Assembly: GCA_020845995.1 (NCBI GenBank)
Contig: JADLES010000039.1
Span: forward strand, 1 to 38,455
DNA length: 38,455 bases
Direction of reading: 5' to 3'
Source: Burkholderiales bacterium
GTDB taxonomy: Bacteria > Pseudomonadota > Gammaproteobacteria > Burkholderiales > SG8-39
Shown: positions 7,875 through 16,916 of the stretch, piece after piece
Numbering within the stretch: the stretch's first letter is position 1
How the letters are laid out: every line of letters begins with the position of its first letter
Notes under the pieces: generated by a model
Seen by the model: the letters and a program-made list of their open reading frames with translations, nothing else
Database searches by the model: none
What the model was told of the DNA's origin: nothing
Translations under genes and position numbers: made by a program

Positions 7875-9200
7875 TCACCTGCGCCGCGCGAGCCAGTACA
7901 GCGGGATCCCGACCACCATCACCACCAGGCCCGCGAGCACGAGGTTGCCGAACTTCGGCCCGTACTGCGGGTTGAACACGTAGTCGACCGCCTTCCACAG
8001 CATGAAGCAGCACATCGCGCAGAACACGAGCGGCACGAACGGATAGAGCGGGACGCGGAACACGGGCTGGCCCCGCGCCTTCGCCCGGAACACGAACAGC
8101 GCGATGCCGGTCAGCAGGAAAAACGTCCAGAAGACCGGCGCGGTGTACGCGACCATCGCATCGAATCCGTCCCGCGTCGTCGCCGCCGCGGCGAAGATGA
8201 GAACCAGCGTGACCGCCCCCTGCAGGAGAAGCGCGTTCGCCGGCGTGCTGCCGCGCTCGCGCCAGCGGCCCAGCCCGGCGAACATCGGATAATCGCGCCC
8301 CATCGCGAAATTGGTGCGCGCGCCGGTGAACACCGCCGCGTTGATGGTGGTGAGGGCCGACACGCAGACGATCAGCGAGAGCGCGACGGCGCCCGTCTCT
8401 CCCGCCGCGAGGCGCATCACGTCGGCGCCCACCGCTTTGGAGGCGGCGATACCGCCCTGCCCGAGCGCGGCAAGGTAGCCGATGTTGACCAGCAGGTAGA
8501 GCAGCGTCACCGCGACGATGCCGGCCACCAGGATCCGCAGCATGTTGCGCCGCGGCTCGCGCACTTCGCCGGCGAGGTAGGCGGCCTCGTTCCAGCCGCC
8601 GAAAGTGAAGAGCACGAACATCATCGCGAACAGGAAATCGCCGCCGCCGGCACCCTGCGCGGCGGTCCGCGGCGCGCCGCCCGCCGCGAGGCCCGCCGCC
8701 GCCAGGCCGAGCAGCCCGGCGATCAGCCCCGTCTCCATCACCTTCTGCAGCGTCTTCGACTCGATCGTGCCGGCATAGTTGAGCAAGGTCAGGGCCGCCA
8801 CCGAGGCGCCCGCGTAGAGCGCCGTGCTGTGCGCGCCCAGCCGGTAGATCTCGCTCGCGTACTCGCCGAACACGAACGCGACCGCGGCGATGGCGCCGGT
8901 CTGGATCACGGTCATGCGCGACCAGGCGAAGAGGAACGCCGCGCCGCGCCCGAAGGCGTGATGCAGGAACGCATATTCGCCGCCCGTCTCGGGGTGGCGC
9001 GCCGAGAGCTCGGCGTAGACCAGCGCGCCGCACAGCGAAATCAGGCCGCCCAGCAGCCAGGCGCCGAGGAACTCGGCGCTGCCCGCGGTATTGCCCGCGA
9101 CGATCGAGGGCGCCTTGAAGATGCCCACGCCGATGACCATGCCCACGGTGAGGAACACCCCGTCGGGCACCGACAGCAGCGTTCGCGGCGCCGCGCTCAT
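7875..9200 (-). CDS. APC-superfamily amino acid permease
   Basis: This 441-aa protein has about twelve hydrophobic segments. It opens with the transporter signature VGMVIGVGIFKAPS in helix 1 and has the GGEYAFLHHAFG and WNEAAYLAGEV segments typical of the LAT/APC group, which move amino acids or polyamines across the inner membrane, often with protons or by exchange. The start ATG at 9200 overlaps the stop of the upstream gene (ATGA). The downstream DinB-like gene begins within a few bases of its stop. Substrate specificity cannot be read from the sequence. Confidence 0.9.
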   Translation of the reverse strand: MSAAPRTLLSVPDGVFLTVGMVIGVGIFKAPSIVAGNTAGSAEFLGAWLLGGLISLCGALVYAELSARHPETGGEYAFLHHAFGRGAAFLFAWSRMTVIQTGAIAAVAFVFGEYASEIYRLGAHSTALYAGASVAALTLLNYAGTIESKTLQKVMETGLIAGLLGLAAAGLAAGGAPRTAAQGAGGGDFLFAMMFVLFTFGGWNEAAYLAGEVREPRRNMLRILVAGIVAVTLLYLLVNIGYLAALGQGGIAASKAVGADVMRLAAGETGAVALSLIVCVSALTTINAAVFTGARTNFAMGRDYPMFAGLGRWRERGSTPANALLLQGAVTLVLIFAAAATTRDGFDAMVAYTAPVFWTFFLLTGIALFVFRAKARGQPVFRVPLYPFVPLVFCAMCCFMLWKAVDYVFNPQYGPKFGNLVLAGLVVMVVGIPLYWLARRR

Positions 9201-10051
9201 GGCCTGCTCGCCCGCCAGGGTAACGTCCTCATCTGATCGCCGTCCGATACTCGCGCATCGCCCTCGATGCGGCCCTCCGCGATTTTGCCTCGAAACAGCA
9301 CGTTGTAGCCCTTGCCGCCCACCATGCCGGTGACCGCCAGGCGGATCTCCTCGCCGCGCATGCGCGCGCCGCGCACCACCATCGCGGTGCCGCCCGCGCG
9401 CGCGTCGACGTCGATGACCTGGAACTTCTGCGCGACGTCGAACTGCCAGCGCCCGCCCAGCTCGGGCAGGTCAGCGACCCAGCGGCCGCGCGCGTCGGCC
9501 GGCACGACCCACAGGAAAATTCGCGAGCGGCCCAGCGGCCCGACCATCTTCTCCGCGAGCGCGAGCTCGATCATCTCGTCGAAGGGCCAGGGCCCGAGAT
9601 CGTAGTCGTGCGAGACGATGCGCGCGCCCGGCTTGAGCTGGTCGAGGAAGCGCGGCAGCAGCTGCAGATTGACCTCGGGCAACAGGTACATGGTGACCAC
9701 GTTGACCCCGTGCAGGTCGGTCTTGAAAAGATCCTGCACTTCGAAGCTCGCCAGCGCCTCGACGCCCGCGCGCTTCGCGTTCCCGCGCGCGAGCTCCACC
9801 AACCTGGGCTCGATGTCCACGCCGAGGCCGCGCGCGCCGAAGCGCTTCGCCGCCTCGATGACGATGCGGCCGTCGCCCGAGCCGAGATCCACCAGCCGCT
9901 CGCCAGCCTTCGGCTGCGCGAGGTACAGCATGCGTTCGACGACCGCGTCGGGCGAGACCACGAACGGCGTGGTGCCGTCGTCCCAGGCCCAGGATTGCGC
10001 GCTCGCCGCCGCGGCAACGAAGAACAGCAGCGAAAAGAAGGCCGATCTCAT
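9197..10051 (-). CDS. Methyltransferase-fold protein with a signal peptide
   Basis: This 284-aa protein has a clear Sec-type signal peptide (about residues 1-18, cleavage after ASA). It then has a class I methyltransferase domain with motif I VDLGSGDGRI near residue 54 and an acidic strand-2 end (GVDIEP). The C-terminal third is beta-rich and unassigned. An exported SAM-binding fold is odd because SAM is cytoplasmic, so the hydrophobic N-terminus may instead be a membrane anchor or the activity may be lost. It is the first gene of the minus-strand chain, reading away from tRNA-Arg, and its TGA overlaps the permease ATG. Confidence 0.82.
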   Translation of the reverse strand: MRSAFFSLLFFVAAAASAQSWAWDDGTTPFVVSPDAVVERMLYLAQPKAGERLVDLGSGDGRIVIEAAKRFGARGLGVDIEPRLVELARGNAKRAGVEALASFEVQDLFKTDLHGVNVVTMYLLPEVNLQLLPRFLDQLKPGARIVSHDYDLGPWPFDEMIELALAEKMVGPLGRSRIFLWVVPADARGRWVADLPELGGRWQFDVAQKFQVIDVDARAGGTAMVVRGARMRGEEIRLAVTGMVGGKGYNVLFRGKIAEGRIEGDARVSDGDQMRTLPWRASRP

Positions 10052-10071
10052 GCGAGTAGAATCGCGCCCGG

Positions 10072-10147
10072 GCCCCGGTAGCTCAGTGGATAGAGCAGCC
10101 CCCTCCTAAGGGGCAGGTCGGACGTTCGATTCGTCTCTGGGGCGCCA
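10072..10147 (+). tRNA. tRNA-Arg (anticodon CCU)
   Basis: The 76-nt gene folds into a full cloverleaf: a 7-bp acceptor stem with one G-U pair, a 4-bp D stem, a 5-bp anticodon stem of G/C pairs and a TTCGATT T-loop. The anticodon is CCT at 10105-10107, reading AGG. The 3' CCA is encoded (10145-10147). It stands alone, divergent from the exported methyltransferase gene. A decayed MaoC gene follows 41 bp downstream. Confidence 0.95.
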
Positions 10148-10188
10148 ATCACGCGCCGGATTCTATTGAGTATTTTCCGGATCGACCA

Positions 10189-10361
10189 ATGGTTTTTCAG
10201 GGCAAATGGTGCGACGAGGTGAAGGCGGGCGATGCCTTCGGCGACAGCCTGACGGTCACCGAGACCCGCCTGGTCCTCGCGGCGGGCATGTACTTCGCCA
10301 GCGCGGCGACGTGACCGTGGAGGCCGACGGCAGGATTGTCGTCACCAGCCGGTCTGGCTAG
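10189..10361 (+). pseudogene. Remnant of a MaoC-family (enoyl-CoA hydratase-like) gene
   Basis: From ATG 10189 the frame reads 33 codons like the start of a MaoC dehydratase (DAFGDSLTVTETRLVLAAG) and then runs into a TGA at 10312-10314. One frame over, from about 10302 to the TAG at 10359-10361, the sequence reads like the end of such a protein (GDVTVEADGRIVVTSRSG). The central hot-dog fold, some 90-100 residues, is missing. This is best explained by an internal deletion with a frame change. It overlaps by 3 bp the stop of the convergent acyl-CoA synthetase, a plausible former partner in acyl-CoA metabolism. Confidence 0.7.
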
Positions 10362-12022
10362 ACAATCTTCGATTCCCCGCGCTTCTGGGACGCGCGCTTT
10401 GCCTCCTCCTTCGTCCGCAGTTCCTTGCGCTGCACCTTGCCCGTGGTGGTCATGGGCAGCGCGTCGATGAATTCGATCTCCTTCGGGTACTCGTAAGGCG
10501 CGAGCCGCCCCCGCACATGCTCCTGGATCTGCCCCACGAGGTTCTCCGAGGGCGAGTAGCCGGGCTGGAGAACGACGAACGCCTTGACGATGCTGCCGCG
10601 CGCCGCATCCGGCTTGCCGATCACCGCGGCGTTGGCGACCGCCGGGTGCTTGACGAGGCAGGACTCGATCTCGGCCGGGCCGATGCGGTAGCCCGAAGAC
10701 TTGATGACGTCATCCGAGCGCCCCTGGTACCAGAGGTAGCCGTCCTCGTCCATGCGCGCCTGGTCGCCGGTGAGGCCCCAGTCGCCGATGAATTTGTCGC
10801 GCGTCGCCTGCGGGTTGTTCCAGTACTCGATGAAGAACACGGGGTCGCCGCGGCGATCCACGGCGATTTCTCCCAGCTCCCCGGGTTTTCGTTCCACGCC
10901 GTCCTCGTCGATGATCGCGACGCGATGGCCCGGGTACGGGCGCCCGATCGAGCCGGGCTTCACCGGCCAGGCGGCCTGGCAGTTGCCGACCACGTAGTTG
11001 ATCTCGGTCTGGCCGAACATCTCGTTGATGGTGACCCCCAGCTGCTCGCGCGCCCACTCGATCACCGTGACGCCGACCGACTCGCCCGCGCTCATGATCG
11101 AGCGCAGGGAGATATCGAACCTGCCCCTGGGCTCGGGAGCGGCTTTCATCATCTGCTTCAGGGCGGTCGGAAAAAGGAAGGTATTGCGCACCCCGTACTT
11201 CTCCAGCAGGCGGTAGGCGCGCTCCGGCTCGAACCGTCCGCGGTAACCGAGCAGCGGCATGCCGAAATACCAGCTGGGCAGCAGCGCGTCGAACAGCCCG
11301 CCCGCCCAGGCCCAGTCGGCGGGCGACCAGAACATGTCGCCCGGCTGCGGGAAGAAATCGTGCGAATAGACGAACCCCGGCAGGTTGCCGAGGATGAGTC
11401 GATGCGCCTGCAGCGCGCCCTTGGGCGGGCCGGTGGTGCCGCTCGTGTAGATGATGAGAGCCGGGTCAGTGGAAGAGGTTGCTTCGCACTTGTATTCGGA
11501 ACTGCTTTTCTGAATCAAAGACTCATAAGAGTGAACCCCGGCTTCTCGCGCCCCGGCCACACCGATCACGTGCTTGAGGTGTGGCAGTTTGTGCCGAGTC
11601 GCCCAAAGGTTGCCGATCGTGGTCGGCTCGACGAACACCGCGCTCGCGCCGGCGAACTCCATCCGGTACTCGAGCGCCTCGGGACCGAACAGGTACGACA
11701 GCGGCAGCGCGATGGCGCCCATCTGGAAGATCGCCATGTAAGCGACCGCCATTTCCGGGCGCTGCGGCAGGATCAGCGCGACGCGGTCGCCGCGGCGCAC
11801 GCCGAGGCCCGCGAGCGCGTTGGAAAGGCGATTGGCCTCGCGCTGAACGTCCCAGAACGTGTACTTGGCCGTCGCGCCCGACTCGTCTTCCCAGTACAGC
11901 GCGAAGCGCGAGCGGTCGGCCGCCCAGCGGCGGCAGCAGACCTCGGCGATGTTCAGTCGCGCCGGAACCTCCCAGCGCCAGCCGCTGTGCAACTCCTGGT
12001 AGCGATCGCTCACGGCCGCCAC
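10358..12022 (-). CDS. AMP-dependent acyl-CoA synthetase (ANL superfamily)
   Basis: This 554-aa adenylate-forming enzyme activates a carboxylic acid to its acyl-CoA. It carries the P-loop YTSGTTGPPKG at 192-202, the A5-type MFGQTEINY motif, the hinge YQGRSDDVIKSSGYRIGPAEIE and the C-terminal catalytic lysine K529 in TTTGKVQRKEL. The organisation and the WSPADWAWAGG segment are like medium-chain and acetyl-CoA-synthetase-like enzymes. It starts at a GTG at 12022, 6 bp after the stop of the small membrane protein gene, so the two form an operon. Codons of residues about 163-188 (11460-11540) are markedly more A/T-ended than the rest. Confidence 0.92.
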   Translation of the reverse strand: MAAVSDRYQELHSGWRWEVPARLNIAEVCCRRWAADRSRFALYWEDESGATAKYTFWDVQREANRLSNALAGLGVRRGDRVALILPQRPEMAVAYMAIFQMGAIALPLSYLFGPEALEYRMEFAGASAVFVEPTTIGNLWATRHKLPHLKHVIGVAGAREAGVHSYESLIQKSSSEYKCEATSSTDPALIIYTSGTTGPPKGALQAHRLILGNLPGFVYSHDFFPQPGDMFWSPADWAWAGGLFDALLPSWYFGMPLLGYRGRFEPERAYRLLEKYGVRNTFLFPTALKQMMKAAPEPRGRFDISLRSIMSAGESVGVTVIEWAREQLGVTINEMFGQTEINYVVGNCQAAWPVKPGSIGRPYPGHRVAIIDEDGVERKPGELGEIAVDRRGDPVFFIEYWNNPQATRDKFIGDWGLTGDQARMDEDGYLWYQGRSDDVIKSSGYRIGPAEIESCLVKHPAVANAAVIGKPDAARGSIVKAFVVLQPGYSPSENLVGQIQEHVRGRLAPYEYPKEIEFIDALPMTTTGKVQRKELRTKEEAKRASQKRGESKIV

Positions 12023-12028
12023 GCGGCG

Positions 12029-12436
12029 CTACTTCTTCTTGCCGGAATCCGGAATCGGGGTCTCGATCGAGTCCGCCAGGCGGAGCTTCTCGACGTTGAC
12101 CGGGGGCTCCCTCGGGGCCGCGGGCGCCGGCGCCGCAGCTTTCGCCGCCTCGGCCGCGGGTGCCGGCGCGGCCGCCGCTTTCTCCGCCTCGGGTGCGGGC
12201 GCCGCGGGAGTGATTTTTCCCTTGGCGTCCTGGGAGGCGCGCGCCTTTGCCGCCGCTTCGAAGCCGGCCGGCGTGACGAGGGGCTGCGGGTTGATCTGGT
12301 AGATGATCCAGATGACCCAGCCGACCGTGAACAGCATGACCAGCGCGAGAAAGCGCCAGAACCACTCGCCCACCATCCTCTGCGGTCTGGCCGCGGCGAC
12401 GGGCGGGACGGTCTGCTCAGCGGAGGTCGTGCCCAT
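12029..12436 (-). CDS. Small single-pass membrane protein with Ala/Pro-rich tail
   Basis: This 135-aa protein has a cytoplasmic N-terminus and one transmembrane helix (about residues 28-46, rich in Leu/Val/Trp). A Lys/Ala/Glu/Pro-rich low-complexity linker and a short conserved-looking end (VEKLRLADSIETPIPDSGKKK, split here only by the eye) follow. I recognise no family. It is the first gene of a two-gene unit with the acyl-CoA synthetase and is divergent from the NUDIX gene, sharing the 74-bp gap 12437-12510. A structural or assembly role in the envelope is possible but not shown. Confidence 0.7.
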   Translation of the reverse strand: MGTTSAEQTVPPVAAARPQRMVGEWFWRFLALVMLFTVGWVIWIIYQINPQPLVTPAGFEAAAKARASQDAKGKITPAAPAPEAEKAAAAPAPAAEAAKAAAPAPAAPREPPVNVEKLRLADSIETPIPDSGKKK

Positions 12437-12510
12437 CCGGATGTTTGCTCCCTGTCCTGCGGCAGTTTACCATCGGATGCGAAATTCCTCACAGATACCG
12501 GATCTTACGC

Positions 12511-13050
12511 TTGAAGTACTGCGCCAATTGCGGTGCGACCCTGGCCCGCAGGGTGCCCCCGGGCGACTCGCTGCTCCGCGATGTCTGCGACGCCTGCGGC
12601 AGCATCCACTATGTCAACCCGAAGATGGTCCTGGGTGCGATCCCCGTGTGGGAGGAAGGCGGCCAGGCCCGCATGCTGCTGTGCCGGCGCGCGATCGAGC
12701 CGCGCTACGGCTACTGGACCCTGCCCGCGGGCTTCATGGAGAACGACGAAACCGCCGGCGAGGCGGCGGTGCGCGAGACGCTGGAGGAAGCCGGCGCGCG
12801 CATCGAGCTGCAGGGCGCCTTCAGCATGATCTCGGTGCCGCGCGTGAACCAGGTGCACGTCTTCTACCGCGCGCGCCTGCTCGACCTGGACTTCAGGCCG
12901 GGCGTGGAGACGATCGAGATCGCGCTCTTCGAGGAGGAGCGGCTTCCCTGGAAGGACATCGCCTTTCGCACGGTCGCCCTGACGCTCAAGCGCTGGTATG
13001 CCGACCGGGCGAAGGGCGCCTTCGGCTTTCACGCTGAAGACCTGAAGTAA
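12511..13050 (+). CDS. NUDIX hydrolase with N-terminal zinc ribbon
   Basis: This 179-aa protein starts with a zinc ribbon (C4, C7, C26, C29 in CANC and CDAC). A complete NUDIX box runs from G74 to A96, with the REtLEEaG core that binds Mg2+ and cleaves nucleoside-diphosphate-linked substrates. The architecture resembles small NudC-like or ADP-ribose-type NUDIX enzymes; the exact substrate is unknown. I choose the TTG at 12511 because it gives the family N-terminus MKYCANCG; the ATG-type start at 12445 adds 22 residues that do not look coding. It is followed at 13070-13084 by a 6-bp hairpin without a T-tract. Confidence 0.88.
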   Translation: MKYCANCGATLARRVPPGDSLLRDVCDACGSIHYVNPKMVLGAIPVWEEGGQARMLLCRRAIEPRYGYWTLPAGFMENDETAGEAAVRETLEEAGARIELQGAFSMISVPRVNQVHVFYRARLLDLDFRPGVETIEIALFEEERLPWKDIAFRTVALTLKRWYADRAKGAFGFHAEDLK

Positions 13051-13098
13051 GTCGGGTATCCTTTCGCCGGGTGCGTTCCGCACCGGATCGGGGGGTCC

Positions 13099-14400
<1,302 letters not shown>

Positions 14401-14403
14401 GGC

Positions 14404-15099
14404 ATGCGGCGGCGTGCATTCCTCGGGCTCTGCGCCGCGTCGGCCGCCGCCGCCGGCGCGCGCGGCCTGGCCGCCGCGGACGTTTCGCCCAGCCACTACG
14501 GCCGCGCGCGGCTGGTGGACGCGCAGGGCGCGCCGCTGAAGGCGGCGGCGCTGCCCGTGGACCGCAACCTGATCTTCCATTACCCGTTCTCGACCACGCC
14601 CTGCTTCCTGCTGAAGCTCGGCCGGCCCGCCAAGCCCTCGGCCCGCCTCGCCACCGCCGACAAGCGCGCCTACGAATGGCCGGGCGGCGTCGGCCCGGGC
14701 CGCGCCATCGTCGCCTACTCGGCGATCTGCGCGCACCAGCTCGCCTACCCGACCCGCGAGATCAGCTTCATCAGCTACCGCACCGAGAAGAGCGCGCGCA
14801 ACCGGCACGCCAACGTGATCCATTGCTGCGCCGAGCACAGCCAGTACGACCCGGCCGAGGGCGCGCGCGTGCTGGCCGGCCCCGCGCCGCAGCCGCTCGC
14901 CGCGATCCTGCTCGAGCACGACGCCGCCAGCGACGGCCTCACGGCCATCGGCACGCTGGGCGGCGAGCTGTTCAACCAGTTCTTCGCCAAGTACGAGCGA
15001 AAACTCGCCATCGAGGGCGCCCCCGCGCGCGTGCCGGTGACCGCGACCTGCACGGTGATCGAGCTGGAGAACTACTGCCGGCAGCAGGTCAGGTGCTAG
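14404..15099 (+). CDS. Tat-exported Rieske-type [2Fe-2S] protein
   Basis: This 231-aa protein begins with a twin-arginine signal (MRRRAFLGL, then an Ala-rich helix), so it should be exported folded with its cluster. The Rieske ligands are present as C109-x-H111 and C142-x-x-H145; an extra Cys at 141 precedes the second pair. The region between the ligand pairs is longer than in bc1 Rieske proteins, and no cytochrome b or c1 gene is near. It is probably a periplasmic electron carrier or a subunit of an unknown oxidoreductase. It sits directly behind amtB, evidently cotranscribed. Confidence 0.82.
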   Translation: MRRRAFLGLCAASAAAAGARGLAAADVSPSHYGRARLVDAQGAPLKAAALPVDRNLIFHYPFSTTPCFLLKLGRPAKPSARLATADKRAYEWPGGVGPGRAIVAYSAICAHQLAYPTREISFISYRTEKSARNRHANVIHCCAEHSQYDPAEGARVLAGPAPQPLAAILLEHDAASDGLTAIGTLGGELFNQFFAKYERKLAIEGAPARVPVTATCTVIELENYCRQQVRC

Positions 15100-15460
15100 G
15101 CAGGTGTTCCCGCAATAGGTGAGCCGCGACGGCGTGCGACCCGGCATACCGCCACTGCCCTGACTCGTACCCCCCGCCTCGGCGTCTTTGCGGCGGAGGG
15201 TGTGACCGGCGCCTGCCTTCCTTCGCCTCCTGCAAGAACAGCCGCGAATTGACGCCGATCGCCCCTGGCGGCGCGAGCGCACTTGGCCTGCGCGCTAGAA
15301 GCGGGCCGGATTGATCAGCGTTACCATGGTCATTAAAAACGACCGATATATCTGCGCGAGGCAACGCCGATTCGGCTGACATCCCTTGTTTTTTTGCAGT
15401 TATTTTAAGGAAAATCGGGCGCCCGGAGCATCCGCAGGAAGAGATGGCGAAAGGCAGTCG
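15100..15460 (+). other. Non-coding spacer between the Rieske gene and the catabolic operon
   Basis: No supported gene is present. Seen here are an imperfect 9-bp hairpin at 15169-15201 (no T-tract), an AT-rich stretch at 15325-15415 including a run of seven T, and a 10-bp palindrome CGGGCGCCCG at 15416-15425. A 17-codon ATG frame at 15328 has no ribosome-binding site and no family look. The stretch may hold an upstream binding site for the operon promoter that begins at 15461. Confidence 0.6.
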
Positions 15461-15489
15461 TTGACACCAGTTGTTGATAACGCTAGCAT
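15461..15489 (+). promoter_or_regulatory. Promoter of the sulfatase/ABC operon (TTGACA-N17-TAGCAT)
   Basis: A consensus -35 TTGACA at 15461-15466 and TAGCAT at 15484-15489 are separated by exactly 17 bp. The spacer end and the -10 lie inside the LacI-type operator at 15475-15488. A perfect AGGAGG ribosome-binding site (15530-15535) and the ATG at 15541 follow. Repression by blocking the -10 is inferred. Confidence 0.8.
15475..15488 (+). promoter_or_regulatory. LacI-family operator A (TGATAACGCTAGCA)
   Basis: This 14-bp near-palindrome with a central CG matches operator B (28015-28028, opposite strand) at 13 of 14 positions and fits the consensus TGNTARCGCTAGCA. LacI/GalR proteins bind such sites with a central CG. 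It overlaps the -10 of the operon promoter. The regulator is most likely the gene at 26921-28009. Confidence 0.78.
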
Positions 15490-15540
15490 TAAAGTATCAA
15501 CTCACCTGATTCGCGCGGATCGAGATACGAGGAGGTGTCC

Positions 15541-16902
15541 ATGAAGAAGCCATCCATCACGAACGGCGTGAACCGCGGACGTCGCAGGCTCGTCGCCGCG
15601 GGTTCCGTCGCGGTCGCCTCGGCCGCGCTCGGCCTGCGCGCTCCCGCGGTGATCGGACAGACCAAGCGTTTCAGCGGCGTAACTCTGAACGTTTCTTGCT
15701 GGAGCGCGAAATATCCAAGGCTCCTGGAGGCGTACGTCGGCGAATTTGGCGAACTCACCGGCGCGAAGGTCAACTACGACACCCCGGGCCTGCAGGTGTA
15801 CAACCAACGCGCCGACCTCGAGCTGTCGACCAAGGGTGCCGGCTACGACGTGCTGAACATCACGTTCATCTTCAGCAATCGCTGGATCGGCAACGGCTGG
15901 TTCACCCCGCTCGATCCCTATCTCAACGACCGGAACAAGACCCAGGCCGACTTCGATTTCGCGGATTTCCTGCCCGGAGCGGTCAGCCCGATGAAGGACC
16001 GCAAGGGCGTTGTGTACGGCGTGCCATGGGTCACCGATTCCGGGATGTCTGTCGCCACGCGCTACGACATACTGCAGGCGAGCGGGCTGGGCATGCCCGA
16101 CACATTCGAGGAGCTGGAGAAGACGCTCGCCGTCATCCACAAGAAGGACGGCGTCGCCGGTTTCCTCACGGACAATCACTGGGGGTTCTGGTATCCACCG
16201 TTCCTGCAGGGATACGGGGGCGACGTGTTCCGCGGCGCACCGGACGATCTGATGCCGACCCTCGACACGCCCGAGGCGATCCATTCCGCGGATCTGCTCG
16301 CACGGATCGTGCGCAACTACAGCCTCCCGGGCGCGGGCGGAATGTCCTACGGACAGACGCAGGAACTGCTGCGCGCCGGCAAAGCGAACTACGCATTTGT
16401 GACCCACGTGGGCGGAATGTCGCACGCCGAGCCGGAAGCGAAGGTGGCGAAAACGCTGCACTTCTCGCTTTATCCGCGCGGCCCCAAGGGGAGGTTTCCG
16501 GGCATCGCCTCGCACGGCTGGGGAATCCCGGCCGGTTCGAAGAACAAGGACGCCGCCTGGGAGTTCATCAAGTGGGCGACGTCGAAAACGCTGATCACCC
16601 GGATGGTCCGGGAAAAACACCTGGGATCGGTGACGCGGCGCTCGATCTATGACGCGCCCGAGTATCGCAAGCTCATCAACGTCAACGGGCAGGACACCGG
16701 CCAGATCGTGCTCGACACGATCAAGCTTGGCGAGCAGGGCCACATGAAGTATCGCACCCCGCCGGTCTACCCGCAGGTGAACGTCCAGCTCAACCAGGCG
16801 ATCGGCCGGATCATCTCGGGGCAGATGAGCGCGAAGGAGTCGATGACGCAGGCGCAGACCTCCCTCATCGCCGATTTCAGGCGCGCGGGCATGAAAATCT
16901 AG
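15541..16902 (+). CDS. ABC transporter substrate-binding protein, family 1 (carbohydrate type)
   Basis: This 453-aa periplasmic binding protein has a Tat-like signal (RGRRRLVAAGS, residues 12-21, then a hydrophobic Ala/Val helix ending near IGQ). The mature protein has the bilobal family-1 fold: an N-terminal VTLNVSCWS strand, the GYDVLNI segment, an SHGWGIPAGSKNKDAAWEFIKW hinge region (shown here in pieces) and a C-terminal helix. It captures the operon's substrate for the permeases that follow. The start is fixed by AGGAGG 5 bp before the ATG. It is the first gene under the LacI-type operator. Ligand identity is unknown; linked genes suggest a sulfated or acidic sugar. Confidence 0.9.
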   Translation: MKKPSITNGVNRGRRRLVAAGSVAVASAALGLRAPAVIGQTKRFSGVTLNVSCWSAKYPRLLEAYVGEFGELTGAKVNYDTPGLQVYNQRADLELSTKGAGYDVLNITFIFSNRWIGNGWFTPLDPYLNDRNKTQADFDFADFLPGAVSPMKDRKGVVYGVPWVTDSGMSVATRYDILQASGLGMPDTFEELEKTLAVIHKKDGVAGFLTDNHWGFWYPPFLQGYGGDVFRGAPDDLMPTLDTPEAIHSADLLARIVRNYSLPGAGGMSYGQTQELLRAGKANYAFVTHVGGMSHAEPEAKVAKTLHFSLYPRGPKGRFPGIASHGWGIPAGSKNKDAAWEFIKWATSKTLITRMVREKHLGSVTRRSIYDAPEYRKLINVNGQDTGQIVLDTIKLGEQGHMKYRTPPVYPQVNVQLNQAIGRIISGQMSAKESMTQAQTSLIADFRRAGMKI

Positions 16903-16916
16903 AGCGCGACAAGAAA

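Noticed and set aside
10072..10361. tRNA-Arg as an attachment site of a mobile element
   Set aside because: No integrase and no repeat of the tRNA 3' end was seen in the window.
13070..13084. Hairpin between NUDIX and amtB genes as a terminator or riboswitch
   Set aside because: Only 6 bp, no T-tract and no recognisable aptamer.
15169..15201. Hairpin after the Rieske gene as a terminator
   Set aside because: Stem has a mismatch and there is no T-tract.
15328..15381. 17-codon frame in the spacer before the operon
   Set aside because: No ribosome-binding site, no family resemblance and no promoter directly in front.
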